A stretch of DNA of 64,000 nucleotides from Candidatus Woesearchaeota archaeon. GTDB taxonomy: Archaea > Nanobdellota > Nanobdellia > Woesearchaeales > JAFGLG01. Positions within the stretch are counted from its first letter, which is position 1. Every line of letters begins with the position of its first letter. The stretch covers positions 207,320 to 271,319 of the forward strand of contig JAFGLG010000007.1 in NCBI GenBank assembly GCA_016928155.1. The letters run 5' to 3'. The notes beneath the pieces were generated by a model. It had not been told where the DNA came from and did no database searches. It was given only the letters and a program-made list of their open reading frames with translations. Both the position numbers and the translations under genes were made by a program. Positions 17,402 to 26,691 of the stretch are shown here, in pieces.

Positions 17402-18520
17402 ATGAGCCTAGATGTGATTGTCCTAGTAAAGCCAGAAGCATACCAAAGACTGGATGTCAAGGCTGCTGAAGGCTATTTCAAGGCTGAGCAGAGAGTATTA
17501 TCTGCGCTGAAAGAAGGCCTGATTGAGCGGGGCATAGAACAGATTGCAGGCCTTACCGGGTTCTCAGACCAGAACCTGCCGGCCGAGTCACCAGCAAGAA
17601 CTGTGATAGAGCTTGATGACATCAATTTTGTCTTATCGACAAGTGTGAGGAGGACAAACCCCCAATACCAGAAAGCGATGGACAAGATAACAGGATTCCT
17701 AGAGGTCCTCGCAAATGACTGGAAAAAGGGCATAAGGAAAGACAATGTCAGGACCTATGATGGCAAGCCTTTTGTCGAGTGGGATTATCTCATGCAGAAT
17801 GTCCTTTTCTATACTTCCAGGGTGACAGGACTCGGGGTGCAGACCCAGATCGAGAGCATCAGCGCACCTTCCCAATATGATGAGCCTCTTGACAGGCTGG
17901 CTGTCCCTGTCGCGCTCATGAGAGACTTTGACATCAGGAGACCAGGCACTGCAGAGCTGTGGTACAGGGGCAGGAGATTCTATGACGATGTCGAGAATGC
18001 TTCTGTGAAGCCTGTGAAGAAAGAGCTGGCCCGGAAATCCAAGGTTACTCTCGACGAGATGCCTCCTGAGACGCAGAAATACTGGGAACAGCTGGGCGCT
18101 TACCTGTTCACTGTGCAGAGCATCCCCTCCCCAAGACGACAACCAGGAAAAGTGCATGACAGGCTTTTCCTGATACCAGAAAAATCAAAGCCGAAGGGAA
18201 GCACAGCACTCCCCCTGATACACGACCCTGATAATTACACTGCGCTTCTTGAGGAGTACAGGCCAGGAATCCAGACCGCATTGAAGAGATGGAAGAACCT
18301 GGAGGGCAATATCGGAGAGATTGTGACCTTCTATTATGGGATAGAAGATGAGGCGAAGGTCGCAGAGCAGTTCCCTTACCTGCCTGAATACAGCGTGAAG
18401 CGCGACGGCAGCAAGACATTTGTCTCAATACAGGCATTATACGACCGCATCATGGCCCTGGAACAGGACTACACAAAGAACAGGCTGCTCAGGAGACATA
18501 CGCAGTCGCCGATAGTCTGA
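17402..18520 (+). CDS. Protein of unknown function
   Basis: A 372-residue soluble protein, start fixed by GGGGGTG 4 nt upstream of the ATG. No signal peptide or membrane segment is visible. The sequence is moderately charged with scattered Trp and Tyr, including a FVEWDY segment and a RPGTAELWYRGRRF block near the middle. I recognise no catalytic motif. The paired direct repeats directly upstream suggest specific regulation. Confidence 0.7.
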   Translation: MSLDVIVLVKPEAYQRLDVKAAEGYFKAEQRVLSALKEGLIERGIEQIAGLTGFSDQNLPAESPARTVIELDDINFVLSTSVRRTNPQYQKAMDKITGFLEVLANDWKKGIRKDNVRTYDGKPFVEWDYLMQNVLFYTSRVTGLGVQTQIESISAPSQYDEPLDRLAVPVALMRDFDIRRPGTAELWYRGRRFYDDVENASVKPVKKELARKSKVTLDEMPPETQKYWEQLGAYLFTVQSIPSPRRQPGKVHDRLFLIPEKSKPKGSTALPLIHDPDNYTALLEEYRPGIQTALKRWKNLEGNIGEIVTFYYGIEDEAKVAEQFPYLPEYSVKRDGSKTFVSIQALYDRIMALEQDYTKNRLLRRHTQSPIV

Positions 18521-18563
18521 CCTGGAAAGGATAATCATCCAGATTGTACCCTTGATCCAGATT

Positions 18564-19097
18564 TCAGATTGTGCTGTTGAAGCCGAAATGATATTTCCAG
18601 TTAGAATCCACGTCCTCAAGGCCGCAGCCATCATCAATGCCGCCTTCGGCAAGGGCGTTGTACCACTCTTTCCTGTTGCTTTCAGAATTCATCAGGACAG
18701 TCCTGCACTTATCCCCATCTACTATAGTGCCCCCTGTCATGCATCTGTCATTAAGGACAAAGCAGGGTATCTTGTCCTCGCAGAAATCCCATTTCCCTTC
18801 TGAGATCTTATCGTTCTTGATCTGGTTCCTGTTCCAGTCAAGGCTGTGATAAGTCATGCAGAAATCCATGATCGACCCAAAATCCTTTATATTGTCGCAC
18901 AAGGATTCGCAATTGTCAATAGCCTTCTCCTGGGTCTGTCTCACATCATACTCAGTGGAAGCTCCCTGCATCTTGGTAGTGCTCTTCTCTGTGAACCTGA
19001 AGAAAAGATTGAGGACAACCAAAGAGATAATCAACAATAGGAATAGCCCAAATATCATTGTCAGTGATTTTTCACCCTTTTTCAAAGACATGGCCAT
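18564..19097 (-). CDS. Pilin-like single-span surface protein with conserved Cys
   Basis: A 177-residue protein. The N-terminus (basic KKGEKSLT, then about 20 hydrophobic residues) resembles class III signal/pilin-like N-termini, though no cleavage motif is certain. The outer part contains about eight Cys, probably disulfide-bonded. A TATA-like TTTTATAAATCC at about 19111-19122 implies a leaderless start at 19097 or 19091. Function unknown; an extracellular anchored role is inferred. Confidence 0.7.
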   Translation of the reverse strand: MAMSLKKGEKSLTMIFGLFLLLIISLVVLNLFFRFTEKSTTKMQGASTEYDVRQTQEKAIDNCESLCDNIKDFGSIMDFCMTYHSLDWNRNQIKNDKISEGKWDFCEDKIPCFVLNDRCMTGGTIVDGDKCRTVLMNSESNRKEWYNALAEGGIDDGCGLEDVDSNWKYHFGFNSTI

Positions 19098-19176
19098 GCA
19101 AAGAGGGAAAGGATTTATAAAATAGATTGTTTTGAATGCCTATTTTGGCAATCTCATTTAGAGTGATAGAGATGCA

Positions 19177-19527
19177 CTACCCAATATAATTCTCAGGGTG
19201 CTCGTAAATATACTGTCTTGACACACCAATCTCGACCACCTTGCTATCCTCTGCGGACGGCTTCGCATAAAATGCGCTTATGACAATCACTGGAGAGTAG
19301 CCTTTGCATAGGGTGTTGTTCCTGTCAGGTGCGCAGTGAGAGCAGTCGCCCCAGCCTTCTGGCTTCACATTTGCCGGAAGGCGGTCATGCTCAGAGCACT
19401 GCCTGATGCACATAATGACTTCATCTAAAGAACTGGTCACATCAGTTGTGGTGCATATCTCTGCAAGCTCTGCTGTCTGTGGCAACTTGAGATCAGGTAA
19501 GCATAGCTTATATTTATATGTTATCAT
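19177..19527 (-). CDS. Small Cys-rich hypothetical protein
   Basis: A 116-residue open frame with six Cys, including a CSHC pair and MCIRQC. Its composition resembles the Cys-rich outer part of the pilin-like neighbour at 18564, but it has no N-terminal membrane segment, so it may be a cytosolic or truncated relative. No ribosome binding site is evident at 19527. Coding status is moderately supported. Confidence 0.45.
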   Translation of the reverse strand: MITYKYKLCLPDLKLPQTAELAEICTTTDVTSSLDEVIMCIRQCSEHDRLPANVKPEGWGDCSHCAPDRNNTLCKGYSPVIVISAFYAKPSAEDSKVVEIGVSRQYIYEHPENYIG

Positions 19528-19561
19528 ACTTTATCATATATTAGGACACAAAATAGGAATA

Positions 19562-19597
19562 CTGGTTGGAATATCGTGTCTGGTTGGGATATCATGT
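19562..19597. repeat. Two 18-bp tandem repeats
   Basis: CTGGTTGGAATATCGTGT at 19562-19579 is followed directly by CTGGTTGGGATATCATGT at 19580-19597 (two differences). They lie in the intergenic region upstream of both the minus-strand gene at 19177 and the plus-strand lipoprotein at 19710. Confidence 0.7.
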
Positions 19598-19709
19598 TTT
19601 GTAGGAAGATCAGGTAATCATCAGGTGATCATTTATCAGCTGAAACCAATGCCCTGATCCAGCCTTGATTTAAGAAAGATATATAAATCAACGCCCAATA
19701 AAGTGCTCT

Positions 19710-20273
19710 ATGGAACAAAAATTCATCATATTGTTGCCATGCATTTTTCTGATTGCAGTTATCATTGCCGGCTGCGGGCATTCCGGGGATCGGGATGTGG
19801 AGCAGCCTGCTCTCCCTGATGAAGGACCCGGAGCTTATGATGCACCTGGGGCCGAACCTGAGCCAGACACAGGGACAGCAGAGGCTGATGAAACAGAATC
19901 AACAGAACCAGAAGAGCCTGCTGCTGATATTGAAGTGAGACTGACAAAAGAGAAGACCATGATCCCGTCTAAGCTGACCATCAGCAAAGGCACAACTGTC
20001 CGGTTCTTCAATGAAGAGGAGAAATATAATCATAACCTGATAATACATCTTGCGGATGTGAAAGTGACGTCGAAAGATGACATAGTGATCCAGAGCGGAA
20101 ATTTCGGGCCGGGAGAAACATGGGAATTCGAGTTCGAAGAGTCAGGCATCTACACTATCAAGGACATCTACTCAGGCACAATGAGAGGCGAGATAACAGC
20201 AGAGGTTGTCGCCGGGGGATTCATGGAGCTCTACAATTCAGCAGAAGAGATCAGCAAGGTCTTTGTCAGATAA
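19710..20273 (+). CDS. Lipoprotein with a cupredoxin-like domain lacking most copper ligands
   Basis: A 187-residue protein. Signal peptide with lipobox IIAGC (Cys about 22), an acidic Pro/Glu/Thr-rich linker to about residue 70, then a plastocyanin-like domain. The first His position is kept (YNHNLIIH). In the second ligand loop, where copper proteins have Cys, His and Met, this protein has YTIKDIYSGTMRG, keeping only the Met. Blue-copper electron transfer is therefore unlikely. It is probably surface-anchored. A TATA-like AAGATATATAAATC lies near 19676-19688. Confidence 0.75.
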   Translation: MEQKFIILLPCIFLIAVIIAGCGHSGDRDVEQPALPDEGPGAYDAPGAEPEPDTGTAEADETESTEPEEPAADIEVRLTKEKTMIPSKLTISKGTTVRFFNEEEKYNHNLIIHLADVKVTSKDDIVIQSGNFGPGETWEFEFEESGIYTIKDIYSGTMRGEITAEVVAGGFMELYNSAEEISKVFVR

Positions 20274-20309
20274 ACCATCTAAACCCCAAAATTATCAAAA
20301 TTATCTTAA

Positions 20310-21041
20310 CTATCTCCTCATCATATCCCATATGGCTTCCCCAATAGCCTGCCTCGTTTCTCTGCAAAGCTTGACTGCAGTATCTTTACTATCATCTTGT
20401 GGATGGAGTGCCGGAAGTATCCTGAGATGGATTGTGCCAGGAGTGACATCCAGGCTTTTTTTAGGAAGTATGCCTGCTGCCCCGTATGAAGCAACAGGGA
20501 TTATTGCCAGACCTGCCCTTGCTGCAAGATTGAAGGCTCCCATCCTGAAATCACTCATGGAATAATCTCTTGAGGAGCTTCTGGTGCCTTCAGGGAACAT
20601 CACGAGATAATATGATTCAGGATCCGGGTCCTCCCCCATCCGGCGCACTGCGTCTTCAAGACTGCTGTAAGCCTGGCGTGGATTTGACCTGTCTATGATC
20701 GGCATCCCTACAGCATGCATCCCCTGCCCAAAAATTGGGATGTGAAATAGCTCCTTCTTTGTGCCGAAATACTTCCTTCCAGGAAACATGAGGAGAGCAG
20801 GGATGTCAAGCAGAGAAGTGTGGTTCTGGCAGATGATGCCAGGTCCGCGGACGAGATCATCAATCCCATCAACCTCAACATGCACACGGAGCATATCAAG
20901 GACCCTCTTTGAGAAAGTGAAGGCATGCTCATACACATCCTGCGGTGTGACACCCTCTTTGAAGGAATCAGATCTGATTCTTGCGACAGCATCAATAACA
21001 TAGTATGCAGCCATAGCGGCCTGATAAGTCTTCTTGAGCAT
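20310..21041 (-). CDS. PlsC-family 1-acylglycerol-3-phosphate acyltransferase
   Basis: A 243-residue acyltransferase-like protein with the catalytic NHTSLLD (HxxxxD) at about residue 72, and FPEGTRSSSR at about 150, the glycerol-phosphate binding motif. Family members transfer fatty acyl groups to lysophosphatidic acid at the inner membrane in bacteria and eukaryotes. Most archaea make ether lipids and lack this route, so the gene is notable; transfer from bacteria or a role on another acceptor are both possible. No further fatty-acid genes are seen nearby. Confidence 0.9.
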   Translation of the reverse strand: MLKKTYQAAMAAYYVIDAVARIRSDSFKEGVTPQDVYEHAFTFSKRVLDMLRVHVEVDGIDDLVRGPGIICQNHTSLLDIPALLMFPGRKYFGTKKELFHIPIFGQGMHAVGMPIIDRSNPRQAYSSLEDAVRRMGEDPDPESYYLVMFPEGTRSSSRDYSMSDFRMGAFNLAARAGLAIIPVASYGAAGILPKKSLDVTPGTIHLRILPALHPQDDSKDTAVKLCRETRQAIGEAIWDMMRR

Positions 21042-21156
21042 AATGCGGGGTAAAGAATGAGATATTTATGCTTTGCTATTGGTCTGATCAACATGGTTAT
21101 AAGAAGATAAAGAAATCATTGCCTTTTCCTGCTTTTCATCGAGAAAAGCACAAGAG

Positions 21157-21657
21157 TCATTTTATCATATCTGCGACTGCTGCGCTCATTGAAGCAGGGA
21201 AGGTCACAATGATTACTCTCTTGACTGCAAGGATCCAGTCAGTGCTCCAAGGGGCCCTCTGGATAAGGGTCAACAATATAGCGACGACAAAAAATGAGAA
21301 CACATATGTGAAGATGACCCTCTTGAGGAATTCTTTCCAATGGTCACCCATCTTGTTCTTATAATAATTGTAATAGACAAATGAAGCAATGAACATCAAT
21401 GAGATTGCCAGAAAACCTGTGATATTCCTCAAAGGCAATGATGCTGCAAGATTCCAGACCTCTTCTGTTAAACCAACCGGAATCGCTAATATCGAAGCCC
21501 CTATCATGACCTGCAGCATATCCTTAGGCCTGAACCTGATCATCAACGGAGTGATGAACTTATGCAGTATGTGACCTTTTTCATCACGGACTGTGACAAC
21601 CTCCTTGAACTGGTTGCCGGCCATGACAACTTCTTTCTTAATCTTGGTTTTTCTCAT
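21157..21657 (-). CDS. DUF2391-type integral membrane protein
   Basis: A 166-residue protein with about four hydrophobic segments. The C-terminal block LAVKRVIIVTFPASMSA followed by AVADMI resembles the DUF2391 family of archaeal and bacterial membrane proteins of unknown function. The start at 21657 follows the stop of the lipoprotein gene by 4 nt; an internal ATG at 21624 is the alternative. Probably translationally coupled. Confidence 0.75.
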   Translation of the reverse strand: MRKTKIKKEVVMAGNQFKEVVTVRDEKGHILHKFITPLMIRFRPKDMLQVMIGASILAIPVGLTEEVWNLAASLPLRNITGFLAISLMFIASFVYYNYYKNKMGDHWKEFLKRVIFTYVFSFFVVAILLTLIQRAPWSTDWILAVKRVIIVTFPASMSAAVADMIK

Positions 21658-21661
21658 GATA

Positions 21662-22303
21662 TCACTGGTTCAGTGCCACATAAAGCATGAATTGGCCGCT
21701 GTCTTTTGACAGCTTCCCGCTAGTGATCTCTTTGCTCACCTTGGTAAAATGACCAGAGGAGCATGCTCCTTTCACATACCATTCAACAGACCGAATGCTG
21801 CAAGCCTCACAAGGGTTCTGATAATCCAATCCGCCAGAACCGCAAACCTTATCTTCCTCACCTTCACATATCTCTGGCCTTGGAGAAGTGCAGTAATAAA
21901 CAGGAACAACACCCTCTGATATGAGGACTTCAAAATCCTTGATAGGCCGCTGTTTGAGCTCATTCCACTCATTGTCAATAATGGCCTGGATGACCCCACC
22001 ATTCTGGATGACAACATCCATTATGTGAGGTGTGATGACCTGCGCGACCACCTGACCAGACCTATCACCATAGCCGGCGTGGGAGGAATCGAAAGAGAAA
22101 ATGAAAAGGAAGCAGTTGTCGCATCCCAAGACCTTTGATTCCTCCAAGACCAGATCCTGCCCATCAAACCCGTATGTCTGGCTGCCCAAAACATAAAGTC
22201 TTGCCTTTTCCCTGCTGTCATCCAAGCTGTAGCTTCTCGGTACCGGGGCACATGCTGCCAAGACGAGTGAGCATATAATAATGCAGATCGCCAAAGACCT
22301 CAT
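21662..22303 (-). CDS. Lipoprotein with a Kazal-like six-Cys domain
   Basis: A 213-residue protein. Lipobox LVLAAC places the lipid-modified Cys at about 17. Residues about 135-180 contain six Cys in Kazal order, with the hallmark VCGSGGLDYQNPC and a final GAC. Kazal domains inhibit serine proteases in eukaryotes and occur in some prokaryotic surface proteins. The first part is unrecognised. It lies 3 nt downstream of the small membrane protein and 4 nt upstream of the DUF2391 gene, so these three form an operon. Confidence 0.75.
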   Translation of the reverse strand: MRSLAICIIICSLVLAACAPVPRSYSLDDSREKARLYVLGSQTYGFDGQDLVLEESKVLGCDNCFLFIFSFDSSHAGYGDRSGQVVAQVITPHIMDVVIQNGGVIQAIIDNEWNELKQRPIKDFEVLISEGVVPVYYCTSPRPEICEGEEDKVCGSGGLDYQNPCEACSIRSVEWYVKGACSSGHFTKVSKEITSGKLSKDSGQFMLYVALNQ

Positions 22304-22306
22304 CTT

Positions 22307-22522
22307 CTATCTCCTTAATGCAGAACCAACAATAGCTGCTGCCGTGACAATACCTGCTGTCATCACAACTGTGTTACCAGCCACATTACCTAATCCGGCC
22401 CATCTTGCACCTATCTTGACCATCCACACCGTAAGCATGAAGTACACGATGCCCAAGAGTATCATGAAGACAGACGCAAGAAGTGTCACACCGATACCCT
22501 TCATAGTATCAACAAACGACAT
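22307..22522 (-). CDS. Small two-span membrane protein
   Basis: A 71-residue protein starting at 22522, directly behind GAGGTGATC with 4-nt spacing, which excludes the longer frame beginning at 22618. It has two hydrophobic segments separated by a short basic loop (KIGARW) and ends in RR. Function unknown. First gene of the minus-strand operon continuing with the Kazal-like lipoprotein. Confidence 0.7.
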   Translation of the reverse strand: MSFVDTMKGIGVTLLASVFMILLGIVYFMLTVWMVKIGARWAGLGNVAGNTVVMTAGIVTAAAIVGSALRR

Positions 22523-22638
22523 ATAGATCACCTCAAAAGCATCTAGGAACCGGTTATTTATATAATTGACCCAAATCATCCAATAAATTGAGAGAATATT
22601 TATAAATTCTGACTGCAAACAATGATCTGGGAGTCGAT

Positions 22639-23682
22639 ATGAGCCAATATATTTTCAAATATGCACTAGCATTGCTCAGCATAATATTCATAGGCCTTGT
22701 TGACTTTTATTCCGGGTATCTGATCGGTTTCTCAATCTTCTATCTCATCCCCATCATATTCATCGCCCTGAATCATGGCAGGAACAAATCCACAGCATCA
22801 GCAATATTCGCAGCTTTTGTCTGGGGTGTGGCAGAATTCTATCACCCGGAGGTGCCCATAGCTTACACAATATGGAACTCCTTTGTGCGATTGGCCATAT
22901 TCATCATTATATCCCTGACTGTGAACCGACTCAAGGAGAATATCGAGAATGAGAAGAAGCAGAAAGAGAAGCTTGACGAGCTCAACAAGCTGAAGAACAA
23001 ATTCCTGGGCATAGCAGCACATGACCTGCGAAATCCTATGGGTATCATCAAAATGTATTCAGCCATCTTGCTGAGCAAGGATATCAAGAGTCTCACTGAG
23101 GAGCAGAGAAGGTTCATAAAAACAATAGATGAGCAAAGCAATTTCACGCTCAGGCTCGTAGATGACCTCCTGGACTATTCGAAGATCGAAGCCGGCAAGA
23201 TAGATCTTCAGCTGGCAGAGCAGGATTATGCAGAGATGCTGACCGGCATCGTCAGCCTTAACAAGACATTTGCCGGAATCAAAAAGATCGAGCTAAACCT
23301 GGACATCAAAGATAAGCTGCCCCATATCATGATCGACAAGAGCAAGATCAATCAAGTCCTAAACAATCTGGTGATGAATGCCATAAACTATTCAAATGAG
23401 AACACCAAGATAATCATTGTAGTGGAAAAGCAGAAAAATTCGGTCTTGACCAATGTCATTGACCAGGGCGCCGGGATACACAAGAAGGACCTCAAGACCA
23501 TATTCGAAGAATTCGTCAGCGGAAAGAACCAGACAAGGACCATAGAGAAAAGCACAGGCCTCGGCCTTGCAATTGCCAAGAAGATAATCGAAAGCCACAA
23601 TGGAAAAATAGGTGTCAAGAGCAGTCCTGGCAAGGGGTCAACCTTCTATTTCACATTACCAATAAAAGAGCATTCAAACTGA
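22639..23682 (+). CDS. Membrane-bound sensor histidine kinase
   Basis: A 347-residue protein. Three to four N-terminal hydrophobic segments (residues 1-95), a charged coiled linker, then a HisKA domain with AHDLRNPMG (phospho-acceptor His about 128) and an ATPase domain: N box [15 protein letters not shown] near 243, G1 [10 protein letters not shown] near 274, G2 [12 protein letters not shown] near 311. No response regulator is encoded in the window, so the partner is elsewhere. A TATA-like AATATTTATAAATTC lies near 22594-22608. The signal sensed is unknown. Confidence 0.93.
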   Translation: MSQYIFKYALALLSIIFIGLVDFYSGYLIGFSIFYLIPIIFIALNHGRNKSTASAIFAAFVWGVAEFYHPEVPIAYTIWNSFVRLAIFIIISLTVNRLKENIENEKKQKEKLDELNKLKNKFLGIAAHDLRNPMGIIKMYSAILLSKDIKSLTEEQRRFIKTIDEQSNFTLRLVDDLLDYSKIEAGKIDLQLAEQDYAEMLTGIVSLNKTFAGIKKIELNLDIKDKLPHIMIDKSKINQVLNNLVMNAINYSNENTKIIIVVEKQKNSVLTNVIDQGAGIHKKDLKTIFEEFVSGKNQTRTIEKSTGLGLAIAKKIIESHNGKIGVKSSPGKGSTFYFTLPIKEHSN

Positions 23683-23685
23683 TAC

Positions 23686-24948
23686 TCATTCATATCTCAG
23701 CGCATCAACCGGCCTCAGCTTAGAGGCCCTGTACGCGGGTATGACCCCTGCTATTACACCAATGACTATCGAGAATGCAAATGCGAATATCAAGAGCTCT
23801 GGGGACAATGCTGTTGAGCTGAACATCCTCGTAAAACCTCCTCCGGGGCCGCCACCATTTGACACCCCTGAGACCAATAAGCTTATGTAACCTGATGCGA
23901 CTGAACCGAGAATCACACCCCCGAGACCGCCGACAAAGCCGATCATACCAGAGTTTATCAGGAAAATCATCAATATATCCCTGTTCTTCGCTCCTATGGC
24001 TTTCATCACACCAATCTCCTTTGTCTTCTCAAGGACTGAAGTGAACATGGTATTAGAGATGCCGACTGCACCGACAACCAATGAGATGGCAGCAATGGCG
24101 CCTAAGAATATGGACATGGTGTTGAGTGTCTCAGATATGGTGCTCCTGAGATTAGCAGACGATAAAATGCTGAAATCCTTGTCGTCAGCCTTCAATATCC
24201 CCCTTGACAGCATCAGTTTCTTCTCTATAGCGGCCTCTGTCTCATTCACCTTATCGACGTCGGCAACCTTGACAGTTATAGAGCTCACTTCATCATCCTC
24301 GATGTCATCAAGCATATCCCTTGCCGGATTTAGGGGGATTATAACTGCATTATCATTATATCCCTCCTTCAATATGCCGACGACCTTGAAGATCTTACCT
24401 TCCAAGGCAATCTGCCTGTTCAGCTGGACTTCCTTATCAAAGAAAGTGGTGGCTCTCCTATGGCCCAGTACGACCGAATAGGCATCTCCCTGAGTGAGAT
24501 ATCTCCCGGATCCAAGCTCATCAGTGGTCATATCCTTCCAGACAACAGTATCGACACCTGTGACAGTCACATCTCCTGTCTCCCCCAGGTATTTCATCTT
24601 TGCACTGCCTGAAACCTGCCCCATGACAATCTTCACATTCGGAATGGTTCTAATCGCCAAAATATCCTTCTCTGTAAGAGGATCCTGATCAGTGCCTGAT
24701 GCTACCCCAAAATTCCCGCCCGGCCCCCTGAATCCGCTTGCCCTGGAAAAACCAGGAGAGATGGTCAAAAGATCAGCGCCGAGATCACTGAAGCGGGATT
24801 CAAGATTCTGCTTAGCACCCTGGCTCACTGATACGATCGAGACCACAGCGGCAATGCCGATGATAATGCCTATTATGGTAAGCCAACTCCTGAGCTTACT
24901 ATGAGCCAGGATGTTCCATGCAAGTTGGACTATCTTCCTGAGCCTCAT
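23686..24948 (-). CDS. MacB/FtsX-type ABC transporter permease
   Basis: A 420-residue permease. One transmembrane helix near the N-terminus (SWLTIIGIIIGIAAV), a large extracytoplasmic MacB-like domain (about 45-280), then three C-terminal helices and the cytosolic KTKEIGVMKAIGAKNRDI loop that contacts the ATPase. It overlaps the preceding gene by 4 nt. Family members use ATP in the cytoplasm to move or pull substrates on the outside without conventional transport through the membrane domain. Substrate unknown. Confidence 0.92.
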   Translation of the reverse strand: MRLRKIVQLAWNILAHSKLRSWLTIIGIIIGIAAVVSIVSVSQGAKQNLESRFSDLGADLLTISPGFSRASGFRGPGGNFGVASGTDQDPLTEKDILAIRTIPNVKIVMGQVSGSAKMKYLGETGDVTVTGVDTVVWKDMTTDELGSGRYLTQGDAYSVVLGHRRATTFFDKEVQLNRQIALEGKIFKVVGILKEGYNDNAVIIPLNPARDMLDDIEDDEVSSITVKVADVDKVNETEAAIEKKLMLSRGILKADDKDFSILSSANLRSTISETLNTMSIFLGAIAAISLVVGAVGISNTMFTSVLEKTKEIGVMKAIGAKNRDILMIFLINSGMIGFVGGLGGVILGSVASGYISLLVSGVSNGGGPGGGFTRMFSSTALSPELLIFAFAFSIVIGVIAGVIPAYRASKLRPVDALRYE

Positions 24949-25931
24949 CGTTTCTTCTTCCTGGCCTCCTCCTCTTCCTTAAGCAGCCTTCTTTCCCTGA
25001 TCCAGGAAATGCCTTTCCAGACGATGAACAAAGCTGCGATGATGATGAGCCAGAACCACCATTGCTGATAGATAGAGGTCTGTGTTGCCGTCGTCATCCC
25101 CCTCTGGCTGAAATTCTGCCTGGACATTCCGTTCGGCAGGGTTCCATTGAAAGAGTAATCTGCAGCAGGGTAAGACACCTCTTTTGTGACGCTCCTGCGT
25201 TCACCGAAAAGATCAGTATAATCTATCTGCACCCTCAACATACTGCCTTCAGCGCCTCTCCTGCGGTTGATCCCGAAACCTACCATAGTATAATCCCCAT
25301 TCTCAAGATTGCCGACCATCTGACCATCAGTTCCATCCACTGTGAAATCAGGCTGTTCGGGGATCCTCACAATAACCGAATATGCGACATTCTTTCCGAC
25401 ATTGGCGATTGCGATAGATGCCTCATCATCACTGACCTCCTGGATCACCATGTCAAAATCAGTCTGGGCATCTGCCAATGTTATGTCAAACTCCTTATAG
25501 AGCCAATGATTCTCCTTGCCGTCGATGCTGTATTCAAGCTTCAGTTCATTGGTGCCCTTGACAGCATCCTTATCAACCCTGACCTTGTATTCGAGGATAA
25601 CCGGTCTTCCGGGGATGAGGCTCCCAAACTCCCTTACAGAATTTTCATTAGAATCCAATGAGAAAGGATATTCCGGCGCAAGCCTGAAAATTGCATCCTG
25701 TGTAACCTCAGATCCCACATTCTCTGCCTGTATCCAGACCGTGACATACTCACCCGGATTAACAGGATATGGCTCATACTTGAGCTTGCTGATCTGGATA
25801 TGCGACAGAGAATCACCGGAACGGAATGTCTTGAATGTCGTGAAGTTTATCTCGAGCTCTGCAGCCGAGGAGAAACCAACAGCTATCAGCATAATAAACA
25901 CAAAGAACAATACGAAACCAGCCTTCTTCAT
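24945..25931 (-). CDS. Exporter-associated surface protein with CARDB/COG1361-like domains
   Basis: A 328-residue protein. Signal peptide (residues 1-23), two or three beta-sandwich domains in the style of archaeal COG1361 proteins (PGEYVTVWIQAENVG, then a second domain near 160-245), a single membrane helix WWFWLIIIAALFIVW near 290 and a basic-acidic cytosolic tail. It sits between ATPase and permease with 4-nt overlaps on both sides, an arrangement that makes it a likely periplasm-like adaptor of the exporter. Confidence 0.82.
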   Translation of the reverse strand: MKKAGFVLFFVFIMLIAVGFSSAAELEINFTTFKTFRSGDSLSHIQISKLKYEPYPVNPGEYVTVWIQAENVGSEVTQDAIFRLAPEYPFSLDSNENSVREFGSLIPGRPVILEYKVRVDKDAVKGTNELKLEYSIDGKENHWLYKEFDITLADAQTDFDMVIQEVSDDEASIAIANVGKNVAYSVIVRIPEQPDFTVDGTDGQMVGNLENGDYTMVGFGINRRRGAEGSMLRVQIDYTDLFGERRSVTKEVSYPAADYSFNGTLPNGMSRQNFSQRGMTTATQTSIYQQWWFWLIIIAALFIVWKGISWIRERRLLKEEEEARKKKR

Positions 25932-26632
25932 TTTCTCACCTTTTCAGTGTCTTTAATGATAATCCCATCCCTCAAGTAAATAACCCTCTTCGCATATCTT
26001 ATAAGATGAAGATCATGGGTGACGAGGATTATTGTCTTATTCTCCTCGACATTCAGCTTATGGAGGAAATCCATGACATACTTCCCTGTCTTTGAATCGA
26101 GATTCCCTGTCGGCTCGTCGGCAAGCACGACATCAGGATCATTTGCCAGAGCCCTTGATATCGCGACTCTCTGCTGCTGCCCTCCACTCAGCTCATTCGG
26201 CCTATGATGCAGCCTGTCGCCGAGGCCCAAAGAAGCGAGCAATTCCCTGGCCCTTCTCCTAGCAAGGGCGGATGGCTTTTCAATGAATTCCATGGGGAGC
26301 ATGGTGTTATCAAGTGCGCTCAATGTAGGGATGAGATTGAACTGCTGGAAGATGAAACCTATTGTCTTGCCCCTCAGCACTGCAAGAGAAGACTCGCTCA
26401 TCCTGGCAACATTCTTATCATTCAGGAATATCGCACCGGTTGATGGGACATCCAATGCACCTACAAGATTCATCATTGTAGACTTGCCAGAACCGCTCGG
26501 ACCGGTAATCGCCACAAACTCACCCTTGTCGATCTTGAGGTTGATATCTTTCAGAACTGTAAGCTTTCCGGCCTTGCCCATGTCATAGGTCTTGGTCACA
26601 TCCTGCAATTCAATAAGAGTCTGGCCACTCAT
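25928..26632 (-). CDS. LolD/MacB-type ABC transporter ATPase
   Basis: A 234-residue ATPase. Walker A GPSGSGKST at about 43, FIFQQFNLIPTLS Q-loop, signature LSGGQQQR, Walker B VVLADEPTGNLD and the His switch VTHD. First gene of a three-gene operon with a surface adaptor and a MacB-like permease. It powers the exporter from the cytoplasmic side. Confidence 0.95.
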   Translation of the reverse strand: MSGQTLIELQDVTKTYDMGKAGKLTVLKDINLKIDKGEFVAITGPSGSGKSTMMNLVGALDVPSTGAIFLNDKNVARMSESSLAVLRGKTIGFIFQQFNLIPTLSALDNTMLPMEFIEKPSALARRRARELLASLGLGDRLHHRPNELSGGQQQRVAISRALANDPDVVLADEPTGNLDSKTGKYVMDFLHKLNVEENKTIILVTHDLHLIRYAKRVIYLRDGIIIKDTEKVRK

Positions 26633-26691
26633 ATGCCTTAAAAATCAAGAACAATTTATAAATAAGATGGAGGGAAAGTGCATATCTGGAT

